Origin: Larkinella insperata
Lineage (GTDB): Bacteria > Bacteroidota > Bacteroidia > Cytophagales > Spirosomataceae
Assembly (NCBI RefSeq): GCF_026248825.1
Contig: NZ_CP110973.1
Span: forward strand, 372,001-436,000
DNA: 64,000 nucleotides
Direction: 5' to 3'
Below, piece by piece: positions 1-8,581 of this stretch. The notes beneath the pieces are model-generated. The model had not been told where the DNA came from. It saw only the letters and a program-made list of their open reading frames with translations, and searched no databases. Position 1 is the stretch's first letter; each line of letters begins with the position of its first letter. The position numbers and the translations under genes were made by a program.

Positions 1-711
1 AGTCAGCTTGAGGTAAATAAGGCGCGGGAAACGGCCCTGTTCAATTTTGCGTTACTGATCGGGCATCCGGAGCAGCAAGCCTTTACCGTAGATACGACCC
101 TGAACGAGCAATTGGTGGCCCTGGCACCGGTGAACGATTACATCGTCCGGGCCCTGCGCGACCGCCAGGAAGTGAAAGCCAACGACCTGCGCATCCGGGC
201 GGCTGAATCGGCATTCCGCACCACCAAAAGCGCCTTTTATCCGCATCTGGGACTCTCAGCCGGTTATAATTACATCAACCCCACGAAAGAATTGTTTCCC
301 AAAGCCAATTCGTTTGTCAACGCCTGGAACGTCGGGCTGGGGTTGAGCTACAACATCGGCACGCTGTACGGCTGGAAAGGCCGGGTGCACGAATCCAAGC
401 TGAACATTGAAGCGGCCAACCTGCAGCAGAATCAGCAGTCGGAGCAGATCAGAAATGAAGTATTCAGCAACTACAACGCCTATCAGCTCGCCCACGAGAA
501 ACTGACGGTAATCCGCACCGCCGTTACCCAAGCGACCGAAAATTACCGGCTGACCGAATCGCGGTTCCGCAACGGCCTGGTCCTCGCCAGTGATTTGCTG
601 GATGCGGAAGATTTTCTGCTTCAGGCGCAACTTAACCTTGTCAACTCAACCATTGACGCCCGGCTGGCTTATCACCGGCTCCAGAAAGCCGTGGGCGAAA
701 CCATTAAATAA
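1..711 (+). CDS. TolC-family outer membrane efflux protein (C-terminal part)
   Basis: The reading frame is open from base 1, so the gene starts before the window; about 236 C-terminal residues are visible. TolC-type proteins form trimeric outer-membrane channels with long periplasmic helices. The visible part shows a strand-like stretch (LGLSAGYNYI) followed by long Ala/Gln/Asn-rich helices, and the motif GLVLASDLLDAE near the end, which is typical of the second OEP repeat. The HlyD-type adaptor gene starts 18 nt downstream and an EmrB-type pump follows, so this is the outer-membrane part of one tripartite efflux system. Family is confident; the substrate cannot be read from sequence. Confidence 0.88.
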   Translation, partial: SQLEVNKARETALFNFALLIGHPEQQAFTVDTTLNEQLVALAPVNDYIVRALRDRQEVKANDLRIRAAESAFRTTKSAFYPHLGLSAGYNYINPTKELFPKANSFVNAWNVGLGLSYNIGTLYGWKGRVHESKLNIEAANLQQNQQSEQIRNEVFSNYNAYQLAHEKLTVIRTAVTQATENYRLTESRFRNGLVLASDLLDAEDFLLQAQLNLVNSTIDARLAYHRLQKAVGETIK

Positions 712-729
712 CACACAGGAAGTAAAATC

Positions 730-1863
730 ATGGAAAACAGTAGAAAAACCATCATTCGTGTTGTCATCGGCCTGGTGCTGCTGGTCGCTCTTTTCTTCGG
801 CTACAGCGAGTTCCGGCAATTACAACGCTTCGAAACGACCGATAATGCCCAGATCGACGGCGATGTAGACCCAATCATCCCGAAAGTGGGTGGCTACGTC
901 AAAAGCATCCGTTTCCAGGACAACCAACGCGTTAAAAAGGGCGACACCCTGGTCGTGCTGGACGATGCCGATTATAAAATTCGGGTAACCCAAGCCGAAG
1001 CCGCCCTGCAAAGTGCACAGGCCGGGCTGGGGGTCAGTCGCTCGAATATCGGTACGGCTTCGGCCACCATTCAAACTTCGCAGGCCGGGGTTCTGACCGC
1101 CCGCGAATCCGTGGCGTCGGCCCAGGCCAACCTGGAAGCCACCCAGGCGCGGTTGTGGAGAGCCAATCAGGATTACCAGCGGTACGAACGCCTATTGGCC
1201 GAACGGACAGTTCCGCAGCAACAGTTTGATGCCGCCAAAGCCGAACGGGATGCCGCCCAGGCGCAGGTGAATGCCGCCCGGGCGCAGGTGCAAACCGCCC
1301 AGGCCCAGGTCAATGCCGCCGGTACGCAGACGTCCGTAACCAGTGCCCAGCGCCGGTCGGTGGAACAGCAAATTACCGTGGCCCAGGCCACCATCAAGCA
1401 ACGGCAGACCGAACTGGATCTGGCAAAATTGCAACTTTCGTACACCGTGCTGCTGGCTCCCGTCGACGGCGTGGTTTCCAAACGAGCCATTCAGGTAGGC
1501 CAGCTGGTGCAACCGGGCCAGGCGCTCTGCTCCGTGGTTCCGGACAAAGAACTGTGGGTAACGGCCAATTTTAAGGAAACCCAACTGGAAAAAATGCAGC
1601 CGGGCCAACCCGTTGACATCGAAGTTGATGCATTCCCCAGTGAGCCCATCCGAGGTTACGTGAGTTCCTTCTCGGGCGCAACGGGCGCCAAATTTACGCT
1701 GCTGCCTCCCGACAACGCCACCGGTAACTACGTGAAAGTGGTGCAACGCATCCCGGTTCGGATTGAACTGGACAAAAACAGTCCCCTGTTCTCCCGCATC
1801 AAACCGGGCATGAGCGTGACGGTGCGCGTGGATATTGAAAGTAAAGGCGAACGAAAAGGGTAA
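730..1863 (+). CDS. HlyD/EmrA-family periplasmic adaptor protein
   Basis: 377 aa, normal family length. A single N-terminal membrane anchor lies at about residues 10-28 (IRVVIGLVLLVALFF). It is followed by a biotinyl-lipoyl-like half motif (GGYVKSIRF...VKKGDTLVVLDD, about 54-80), a long Ala/Gln-rich coiled-coil hairpin (about 85-230), the second half motif (APVDGVVSKRAIQVGQLVQPG) and the beta-barrel domain (ELWVTANFKETQLEKMQPGQ). The adaptor links the inner-membrane pump to the TolC-like channel. It sits between the channel gene and the MFS pump gene, with only 3 nt before the pump. The coiled coil is encoded partly by three near-identical 21-bp units. Confidence 0.93.
   Translation: MENSRKTIIRVVIGLVLLVALFFGYSEFRQLQRFETTDNAQIDGDVDPIIPKVGGYVKSIRFQDNQRVKKGDTLVVLDDADYKIRVTQAEAALQSAQAGLGVSRSNIGTASATIQTSQAGVLTARESVASAQANLEATQARLWRANQDYQRYERLLAERTVPQQQFDAAKAERDAAQAQVNAARAQVQTAQAQVNAAGTQTSVTSAQRRSVEQQITVAQATIKQRQTELDLAKLQLSYTVLLAPVDGVVSKRAIQVGQLVQPGQALCSVVPDKELWVTANFKETQLEKMQPGQPVDIEVDAFPSEPIRGYVSSFSGATGAKFTLLPPDNATGNYVKVVQRIPVRIELDKNSPLFSRIKPGMSVTVRVDIESKGERKG
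1255..1317 (+). repeat. three tandem 21-bp units coding heptads in the adaptor coiled coil
   Basis: Positions 1255-1275, 1276-1296 and 1297-1317 are three imperfect copies encoding AQAQVNA, ARAQVQT and AQAQVNA. Each unit is one heptad of the hairpin, so copy number changes here would lengthen or shorten the coiled coil in register. Confidence 0.8.
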
Positions 1864-1866
1864 TCC

Positions 1867-3423
1867 ATGAAATTAGGCTTTGATAAATGGGTCATCATCT
1901 TTACGGTGACCTCGGCGGCTTTGCTGCAAATGATTGATACCTCGATTGTTAACGTGACGCTCACGCAGATGATGGGGAACCTCGGCGCATCGCTGGGGGA
2001 CATTAGCTGGGTCGTGACCGGCTACGCGGCCGCCAACGCCGTAATGATTACGCTGTCGGGCTGGCTGTCGGCCAAGTTCGGTCGGCGCAACTATTTTGCG
2101 GCTTCCATCGTCCTGTTCACGATTGCGTCGATTTTCTGCGGAACGGCCACCAACGTCTGGGAACTGGTCTTTTTCCGGGTCATTCAGGGCATCGGCGGGG
2201 GCGGCTTGCTGACGACGGCCCAATCCATTCTGATCCAGACGTTTCCGAAAGAAGACCTGGGAATGGCGAACGCCATCTACGGGCTGGGGGTCATCATCGG
2301 TCCGACGATTGGCCCGACGCTGGGCGGATACATCACCGACAACCTGTCGTGGAACTGGGTGTTTTTCATCAACATCCCGTTTGGTATCTTGGCCACGGTC
2401 CTGACGTTCCTGTTCATTAAAGAACCGGCCGAAAAAATTCCCGCCGGACGCATGGACTGGCTGGCGCTGATTCTGCTGACGGCCGGAATCGGCGGTTTGC
2501 AGATCGTGCTCGAAAAAGGCGAAAGCGAAGACTGGTTTGAAACCCGGTACATCGTGGTCATGTCGGTCATGGCTGTAGTCGGCATTATCGGTTTTATCTG
2601 GCGTGAACTGGCCGTCGATAATCCGGTGGTCGACCTGCGCCTGCTGCGAAAACGACGGTTTGCCGTCGGAACGCTGTTCAACTTCATTCTCGGTTTCGGA
2701 CTATTTGCGTCGGTGTTCATCATTCCGGTTTACTGCCAGAACCTACTGGGCTTTACGGCCAGTCAGACGGGTTGGCTGCTGATGCCGGGCGCATTGATGA
2801 GCGGGGCCATGATGCCCGTGGTCGGAACGTTGCTGCGGAAAAATTACATTTCGCCGGTTTGGTACAGCGCCCTCGGCTTTCTGCTTTTCTTTATTTTCTG
2901 CTACCAGTTATCCGGCCTGAGTCTGGATACGGGAGCCGATTCGTTTTTCTGGCCGCTGATCATCCGGGGCATCGGCATGGGCTTCATTTTTATTCCGCTG
3001 ACTACCATCACCGTAGCCGACCTGAGCAACCTGGAAGTGCCGCAGGGTTCGGCCCTGACGAACATGGTCCGGCAATTGGGCGGTACGTTCGGAACGGCCA
3101 TCATCACGACGTATATCTCGACGCGCTCGGTTTTTCACCAAACTATTCTGGCCGACAACGTCACGAATTACAACCCACTTTCGGTCGAGCGCATCCGGCA
3201 GTACACAGCCCTGTTTGTTTCGAGAGGCAACGATCTGGCCACGGCGACTCAGAAAGCCTACACCCTGCTGAAAGGGGCCGTGACGCGGCAGGCGATGGTC
3301 ATGACGTACGGGGATGCCATGCTGATTATTGGCGGCTTTTTCCTGATCTGTCTGCCGCTGCTGCTGCTGTTTATTGGCAAGAAAATCAAGACGCAGGAAC
3401 ACATGGAAATGTCAATGGAGTAA
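1867..3423 (+). CDS. EmrB/QacA-type MFS drug efflux transporter (DHA2 family)
   Basis: 518 aa with about 14 hydrophobic segments, the size and topology of DHA2 drug:proton antiporters. Motif A-like sequence GWLSAKFGRRNYF lies between TM2 and TM3, and the antiporter motif C-like GVIIGPTIGPTLGG is near residue 145. The acidic residue in TM1 (MIDTSIVNVTL) matches the EmrB pattern. Encoded 3 nt after the HlyD-type adaptor and 4 nt before the MarR regulator, so it is the inner-membrane pump of the same operon. Substrate spectrum unknown; hydrophobic drugs or uncouplers are expected for EmrAB-type systems. Confidence 0.94.
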   Translation: MKLGFDKWVIIFTVTSAALLQMIDTSIVNVTLTQMMGNLGASLGDISWVVTGYAAANAVMITLSGWLSAKFGRRNYFAASIVLFTIASIFCGTATNVWELVFFRVIQGIGGGGLLTTAQSILIQTFPKEDLGMANAIYGLGVIIGPTIGPTLGGYITDNLSWNWVFFINIPFGILATVLTFLFIKEPAEKIPAGRMDWLALILLTAGIGGLQIVLEKGESEDWFETRYIVVMSVMAVVGIIGFIWRELAVDNPVVDLRLLRKRRFAVGTLFNFILGFGLFASVFIIPVYCQNLLGFTASQTGWLLMPGALMSGAMMPVVGTLLRKNYISPVWYSALGFLLFFIFCYQLSGLSLDTGADSFFWPLIIRGIGMGFIFIPLTTITVADLSNLEVPQGSALTNMVRQLGGTFGTAIITTYISTRSVFHQTILADNVTNYNPLSVERIRQYTALFVSRGNDLATATQKAYTLLKGAVTRQAMVMTYGDAMLIIGGFFLICLPLLLLFIGKKIKTQEHMEMSME

Positions 3424-3427
3424 GCGC

Positions 3428-3928
3428 ATGAATCGAAAGCACAGGCATTCGGAGAAATGCAGTCCCGTGGAGCCGCCCGCCGAGAAAAAGCAACTGGTTG
3501 GGCGGCTGCTCCACAAATCATCGCGGTTTTTCCGGGAGCTGGCGGCCCAGCGGCTGGCGCAGGCGGGGTACGCCCACATCTGGATCGGCCACATTGTCCT
3601 GATGCTCCACATCCGTCCGGGCGGCTCGACCATCAACCAGCTGGCGCAGGAGACGAGCATCAGCAAACAGGCGGTTTCGCGGTTTGTGAAGGAACTGGAA
3701 ACGAATCACTACGTGAGCACCGGCCAACACCCCGACGATGCGCGCTCTGTTCTGGTCGGCATTACCGCATCCGGGCATCAACTGCTGGCGGCCTGGCAAA
3801 CCGCCACCGATCGGGCTTACCAGCAGTTTATCGAGATTGTGGGCGAAAAATCAATGCAGGAGTTGGTGGGCACGCTGGATAAACTGGTCACCTTTTTTGA
3901 AGAACCGCCGACGGATTCGGCAGCCTGA
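3428..3928 (+). CDS. MarR-family transcriptional regulator
   Basis: 166 aa from the ATG at 3428, which I chose because it starts 4 nt after the pump stop codon; an in-frame upstream start would lie inside the pump gene. A winged helix-turn-helix is visible (INQLAQETSISKQAVSRFVKEL, about residues 73-94) followed by the wing (QHPDDARSVLVGITASG). MarR proteins often repress the efflux operon they belong to and are released by the pump's substrates. Being last in the operon fits autoregulation, which is inference. A hairpin terminator follows at 3952. Confidence 0.9.
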   Translation: MNRKHRHSEKCSPVEPPAEKKQLVGRLLHKSSRFFRELAAQRLAQAGYAHIWIGHIVLMLHIRPGGSTINQLAQETSISKQAVSRFVKELETNHYVSTGQHPDDARSVLVGITASGHQLLAAWQTATDRAYQQFIEIVGEKSMQELVGTLDKLVTFFEEPPTDSAA

Positions 3929-3951
3929 TTGCTGCACGGCTAAAACTTCAC

Positions 3952-3980
3952 AAAACCGTACCTGATGGGTACGGTTTTTT
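3952..3980 (+). terminator. intrinsic terminator after the efflux operon
   Basis: An 11-bp perfect stem (AAAACCGTACC with GGTACGGTTTT) closes a 5-nt loop and ends in a run of T. Confidence 0.85.
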
Positions 3981-4051
3981 AGTATCATCTTTTCATTAAA
4001 CCTATTTGCGCTTCATATTTGTTATCTACTTAAAGCAGAAAAACCACGTAC

Positions 4052-6076
4052 ATGAAGCTCATAAAAGTTGCCGCCGGTGTTGTCAACCAGATTCCCATGG
4101 CCTGGGAACACAATCGCCGGACGATCATCGACGCCATTGAAGATGCCAAAAAACAGAACGTCAGCATTTTATGCTTACCCGAACTGTGTATCACCGGCTA
4201 CGGTTGTGAAGACATGTTCTTCTCGAACGAGGTCATCGAGCAGTCCAAACAAAGTCTGCTGGAGATTGTGCCGTACACCGGCGGCATCATCGTGGCCGTC
4301 AGTCTGCCGCTGCGGCTGGCCAACAACCGCACTTACGACACGGCCTGTCTGATTGCCGACAAACGCATTCTGGGCTTCGTTTGCAAGCAGGTAGTAGCCA
4401 ACAACGGTGTTCACTACGAAAGCCGCTGGTTTCAGCCCTGGACGGCGGGGTTGCGCGACGAAATTCAGATTGGCGAATTTACCTATCCGGTCGGTGATTT
4501 GTTGTTCGACGTGTCGGGCGTGAAGATCGGCTTCGAGATTTGCGAAGATGCTTGGATTGCCAACCGACCGGGCCGCAGCCTGCACGAGCGCGGAGTCGAT
4601 ATTATTCTGAACCCGAGTGCGAGTCACTTTTCGTTTTTCAAATCCGTGGTCCGCGAGCGGTTTGTCATCGACGGCTCGCGGGCGTTTGGCGTGAGTTACA
4701 TTTACTGCAACCTGCTGGGCAACGAGTCGGGCCGGACGATTTTCGACGGTGATGCCATGATTGCCGCCAACGGCCAGTTGCTGGTATCGGGGCCGCGCTT
4801 CAGCTACGCCGATCACATGCTGGTCTGCGCCGTCATTGATGTCGACGATACCCGTCTGAGTCAGGTGCAGAACAAGGCCAATCTGGCTTATTTGTACCCC
4901 AACCTGCGCGTAGCCGCCCAGTTCGATTTTCCGCCGATTAAACCCGTGGTCCAGAAGGCGGAACTGGAATATTGGGAGCGGGGTAATTACCTGAAAGAAG
5001 AAGAATTTGCGCGGGCCGTGGCGCTGGCGTTGTTCGATTACCTGCGCAAAAGCCGTTCGCACGGTTTTGTCCTGTCGCTGAGCGGGGGGGCGGATTCATC
5101 GGCCATTGCGGCTCTGGTGTCGCTCATGATCCGGCTGGCCGACGAAAGCATTGGTCTGGAAGCTTTCAAAAAGAAACTGAGCTACATTAAAGCGATTCAG
5201 GACCTGAATACCGTCGAGGAAATCTGCGGTGCGTTGCTGACGACCATCTACCAGGGTACCGAAAACAGCTCGACGGATACGCTGAATTCTGCCGAATCGC
5301 TGGCAAAATCCATTGGTGCCACGTTTTATAACATCAACATCAACGGGCTGGTCGAAACGTACACGAAGCTGATCGAAGACCAGATTGGCCGGAAATTAAG
5401 CTGGGATACCGACGACATTGCCCTGCAAAACATTCAGGCGCGGGTCCGGGCCCCAAGCGCCTGGTTGCTGGCCAACATCCACAACGCCCTGCTGCTATCG
5501 ACCTCCAACCGTTCGGAAGCGTCGGTTGGGTACGCGACGATGGACGGCGATACGGCGGGCAGCATCTCGCCCATTGCCGGGATCGACAAGCATTACCTGC
5601 GAAGCTGGCTCCGCTGGGCCGAAACCGAGGGCGTGGGTGGCACCATCAAAGTGGAAGGATTAAAGGCCGTCAACAACCTGCAACCCACCGCCGAACTTCG
5701 CCCGCTCGACAAGAAGCAGACCGACGAGGAAGACCTGATGCCGTACGGGGTGCTGAACGCCATTGAAAAAGCCGCCATCCGGGACAAGCAGTCGCCGAAG
5801 GAGGTTATGCAGCACATGGAAGTCATCTTCGAGGGGCAGTACAGCCGCGAGCAGCTTTACGTATCGGTCGAGCGGTTTTTCCGGCTCTGGAGCCGCAACC
5901 AGTGGAAGCGCGAACGGTATGCGCCCTCGTTCCACGTCGACGACGAAAACGTTGATCCGAAAACCTGGTGCCGTTTCCCGATTCTCAGCAGCGGTTTTGA
6001 AAAAGAACTGGCCGAACTGAAGGAATACGTAGAAGGCAAGGACGGTCGGGGCCGGAAGGGAAAGATCGGGTTTTAA
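4052..6076 (+). CDS. nadE: glutamine-dependent NAD+ synthetase
   Basis: 674 aa, the length of two-domain NadE enzymes. It makes NAD+ from deamido-NAD+, ATP and glutamine in the cytoplasm. The N-terminal half is a nitrilase-type glutaminase, with the catalytic Glu in LPELCITGYG (about residue 44) and the nucleophile Cys in GFEICEDAW (about residue 164). The C-terminal half is the ATP-pyrophosphatase synthetase domain, with the PP-loop LSLSGGADSSA near residue 345. Monocistronic as far as can be seen: a terminator precedes it and a decayed gene pair follows. Confidence 0.96.
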   Translation: MKLIKVAAGVVNQIPMAWEHNRRTIIDAIEDAKKQNVSILCLPELCITGYGCEDMFFSNEVIEQSKQSLLEIVPYTGGIIVAVSLPLRLANNRTYDTACLIADKRILGFVCKQVVANNGVHYESRWFQPWTAGLRDEIQIGEFTYPVGDLLFDVSGVKIGFEICEDAWIANRPGRSLHERGVDIILNPSASHFSFFKSVVRERFVIDGSRAFGVSYIYCNLLGNESGRTIFDGDAMIAANGQLLVSGPRFSYADHMLVCAVIDVDDTRLSQVQNKANLAYLYPNLRVAAQFDFPPIKPVVQKAELEYWERGNYLKEEEFARAVALALFDYLRKSRSHGFVLSLSGGADSSAIAALVSLMIRLADESIGLEAFKKKLSYIKAIQDLNTVEEICGALLTTIYQGTENSSTDTLNSAESLAKSIGATFYNININGLVETYTKLIEDQIGRKLSWDTDDIALQNIQARVRAPSAWLLANIHNALLLSTSNRSEASVGYATMDGDTAGSISPIAGIDKHYLRSWLRWAETEGVGGTIKVEGLKAVNNLQPTAELRPLDKKQTDEEDLMPYGVLNAIEKAAIRDKQSPKEVMQHMEVIFEGQYSREQLYVSVERFFRLWSRNQWKRERYAPSFHVDDENVDPKTWCRFPILSSGFEKELAELKEYVEGKDGRGRKGKIGF

Positions 6077-6104
6077 GCGTATAGTTGTCTAAAACAGAAC
6101 GGCC

Positions 6105-6343
6105 ATGAACCAATCAACTGGCGTGATTACATCACAACGGATCCCAAGATTATGATGGATAAGCCGATCATCAAAGGCACCCGGATTACCGTAGAATTGA
6201 TTGTTGATAAAATCGCAAGCGGTGAACCCATTGACGAAATACTGATCGACTATCCACGTTTAACGCGAGAATCCATCTAGGCTTGCTTGCAGTATGCGGC
6301 AGATGCGGTTTGTAAGGATATTATATTTGACTTAGCAGCATGA
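6105..6343 (+). pseudogene. DUF433 antitoxin-like gene, frameshifted and with an internal stop
   Basis: The frame from 6116 reads NWRDYITTDPKIMM then KPIIKGTRITVELIVDKIASG and ILIDYPRLTRESI, the usual core of DUF433 proteins (VapB-like antitoxins). The likely ATG at 6105 is one base out of frame with this core, and a TAG at 6278-6280 stands where a Gln is usual (ESI*ACLQYAADAV). After the TAG the frame continues to a TGA at 6341 that overlaps the next ATG as ATGA, the coupling usual for such pairs. Two lesions in about 80 codons mean the gene is dead or makes only a short fragment. Confidence 0.82.
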
Positions 6344-6689
6344 TAACCATTCTGGCAGATGAAAATGTTGAGAGTCGGATTGTCGATCTGTTACGTAAAA
6401 GTGGCTACCAGGTCAGCTATATATCGGAGTTAAGTCAGGGTATTTCCGATACAGACGTTTTGGATCAAGCTGTCAGGGATGTTCATATATTACTTACAGC
6501 CGATAAAGGTTTTGAAGAACTACCTTACATGGTCAAAAGCATCGGGGAGTTTTGTTTTATCGATTAGCTAAAATGACCACGTTAGAAAAAGCTCAACTTA
6601 TTTTGGAAACAATAAAAGCCAATCACAAAGAATTAGAGGACGCTTTTACCGTTTTAACCAATAATAAAATTCGAATCCGCAGACTTTGA
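6340..6689 (+). pseudogene. DUF5615 PIN-like toxin gene, frameshifted near 6543
   Basis: The first 75 codons (6340-6567) give a PIN-like N-terminus: ILADENVESRIVDLLRKSGY, then the acidic/lysine motif LLTADKGFEEL. Intact DUF5615 proteins run to about 110-115 aa. The missing end lies in another frame from about 6543 to the stop at 6687: RGVLFYRLAKM, TTLEKAQLILETIKANHKEL, then EDAFTVLTNNKIRIRRL. A single-base indel near 6543 would join them. Partner of the broken DUF433 gene upstream. The truncated product keeps the acidic residues but loses the C-terminal helices. Confidence 0.85.
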
Positions 6690-6717
6690 GGTTTGTTCAG
6701 CAGCGCGTTTTAGTTTG

Positions 6718-6764
6718 AGCTACACATCCAGTTGGTGATTCCTCACCTTACTGGGTGTGTAGCT
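6718..6764. repeat. long imperfect hairpin (15-bp arms) after the decayed toxin gene
   Basis: Arms 6718-6732 and 6750-6764 pair over 15 bp with one G-T wobble, and the loop contains a second small stem (GGTG with CACC). There is no strong T run, so this may be a weak terminator or a REP-like relic rather than a proven terminator. Confidence 0.5.
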
Positions 6765-6850
6765 GTTTTGGTGTTCTCATTCACCGCAAAAATCTTCATT
6801 CGAGCAACGTTTGCCCGGCTTTGAGCGTATGGGCAGATAGACAACCGAAT

Positions 6851-8455
6851 ATGAAGACCATAATGAAGAGCAACCCATCTCAAGTACGACGTTTTTTCCA
6901 CCGGCTGCGCCAACAGGGCCTTGGCGCACTGGCCGTCAACCTGCTGGTTTTGACCGTCCTTTTTTCCTGTTCCAAGGAATCCGAAGAGCTAACCCCGGGT
7001 AGCACCACCACACCGGGCGGGTCGGCAACCGGCAGCACCATCGTCATCGACAGCACCACTACCTCGTCCGGCACACCGGAAGGCAGTACGGAAACGGCCG
7101 CCAACGAAGAAGACCTATTAGCCAACGCTCCGTTTTCTTCCACGGTAACCATCACGTTTGGCAGCACCGTCAGTATTTCTAACCCTCTGGAAGGCAGTGG
7201 TATAGCTGTGGCGGTAGCCAACGGCGATGTCGTTGTTAATGCTACCGTTGCGGAAGTGGCCTACGTCATTTCCGGAACCACCGCCAACGGCTCGTTGAAA
7301 ATATACAGCGATAAGAAATTCAAGCTGACGCTGAACGGGGCCAACATCACCAACCCCGACGGTCCGGCCATCAACATCCAGTCCAGCAAACGGGCGTTTG
7401 TCGTGCTGGCCGATAACACCACCAGCACCCTGACCGACGGCGCAACGTATACGGCCAGCGGTGCCGAAGACATGAAGGGAGCCTTTTTCAGCGAGGGTCA
7501 GCTAATTTTCAGCGGCACCGGCACGTTGAACGTCACTGGCCACTCCAAACACGCCATTTGCAGCGACGACTACGTCCGGGTCATCAGCGGGACCATCACC
7601 GTACCGGCGGCCGCTTCCGACGGGATTCACACCAACGACGCGTTCATTGCCGACGGTGGCACGCTGAACATCACGACAGCGGGCGACGGTATTCAGTGTG
7701 AAGAAGGCTTCATCGTAATCAACAACGGTAGCTTTACCATCAACGTAGCCGATAAAGCCCTCACCGCTTCGTACGATACCGACGACACCATCGACCCTTA
7801 CCTGACCATCAACGGCGGCAGGTTTACCATCAACTCGTCGGCGGGTGAAGGCATCGAAAGCAAAAGTACGCTGACGATCAACAACGGAAATTTTGTTATC
7901 AAAACCGCCGACGACGGTATCAACGCGGGCAAAGCCATCTACATCAATGGCGGCATCATGTATGTGTACGCAACTTCCAACGACGGCATTGACTCCAACG
8001 GACCGCTCACGGTAACGGGCGGCAACATCGTCTCTGTCGGAGCCGGTGGCGCGGAAGCCGGAATTGACTGCGACCGCAGTACGTTTAAAATAACCGGCGG
8101 TGTTCTGGTCGGTATCGGCGGATCCAGCAGCGTACCCACCGCGAGCGTCAGCAAACAAGCGTCGGTGCTGCTCGGCAGCGGATCGGCCAATCAGGTGATT
8201 CACATCCAGTCGAGCGACGGAGCCGAAGCGCTAACGTTCCAGATTCCGCGAAGCTACTCCACCCTGCTGTTTTCAAGCCCCAAGCTGAAAACCGGTCAAA
8301 CGTATACAGTCTTTACGGGCGGTAGCGTCGCGGGCGGCACCAGCCTGAACGGCCTGTATACCAGCGGTACGTACACCGTGGGCACGCAGTCGACAAGTTT
8401 CACAACCGCCAGTCTGGTAACCCAGGCTGGCGGCAGCTCCGGGCCGGGCCGGTAA
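6851..8455 (+). CDS. DUF4353-type carbohydrate-binding-domain lipoprotein
   Basis: 534 aa from the ATG at 6851 (6863 is an alternative). These starts put the lipobox LTVLFSCS about 35 residues in, as expected for an exported lipoprotein; a start further upstream would add about 32 unlikely residues. After a Ser/Thr-rich linker there are many repeated beta-helix turns with signature fragments such as DGIHTNDAF, GDGIQCEEGFI, ADDGINAGKAIYINGG and SNDGIDSNGPLTVTGG. This repeat pattern is that of Bacteroidota proteins annotated as DUF4353/carbohydrate-binding. Probably surface or periplasmic; ligand unknown. No catalytic motif recognised. Confidence 0.8.
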   Translation: MKTIMKSNPSQVRRFFHRLRQQGLGALAVNLLVLTVLFSCSKESEELTPGSTTTPGGSATGSTIVIDSTTTSSGTPEGSTETAANEEDLLANAPFSSTVTITFGSTVSISNPLEGSGIAVAVANGDVVVNATVAEVAYVISGTTANGSLKIYSDKKFKLTLNGANITNPDGPAINIQSSKRAFVVLADNTTSTLTDGATYTASGAEDMKGAFFSEGQLIFSGTGTLNVTGHSKHAICSDDYVRVISGTITVPAAASDGIHTNDAFIADGGTLNITTAGDGIQCEEGFIVINNGSFTINVADKALTASYDTDDTIDPYLTINGGRFTINSSAGEGIESKSTLTINNGNFVIKTADDGINAGKAIYINGGIMYVYATSNDGIDSNGPLTVTGGNIVSVGAGGAEAGIDCDRSTFKITGGVLVGIGGSSSVPTASVSKQASVLLGSGSANQVIHIQSSDGAEALTFQIPRSYSTLLFSSPKLKTGQTYTVFTGGSVAGGTSLNGLYTSGTYTVGTQSTSFTTASLVTQAGGSSGPGR

Positions 8456-8569
8456 CCCCCAGGCATTGCGATCACCCTGCCCGGATGGCTTAAACGGCGG
8501 TTTGGGCAGGGGGTCAAACGGTTTTCCGCAAATTCAGCGGGCCGACTGGTACAACAACAAGCTTCCCTG

Positions 8570-8577
8570 TACCTTTG
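8570..8577 (+). promoter_or_regulatory. Bacteroidota -7 element TACCTTTG, 4 nt before the EamA start codon
   Basis: TACCTTTG matches the -7 consensus TAnnTTTG. The -33 region (about 8545-8548) matches TTTG poorly. The ATG is only 4 nt after the element, so the transcript should start at or next to the ATG, that is, leaderless. Confidence 0.6.
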
Positions 8578-8581
8578 CGGC

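Noticed and set aside
6718..6764. attC-like recombination site
   Set aside because: No integrase is present and the arms lack the conserved attC core sites.
6755..6850. An upstream extension of the beta-helix lipoprotein gene
   Set aside because: It would start inside the long hairpin and push the lipobox about 70 residues in; the ATG at 6851 gives a normal signal peptide.
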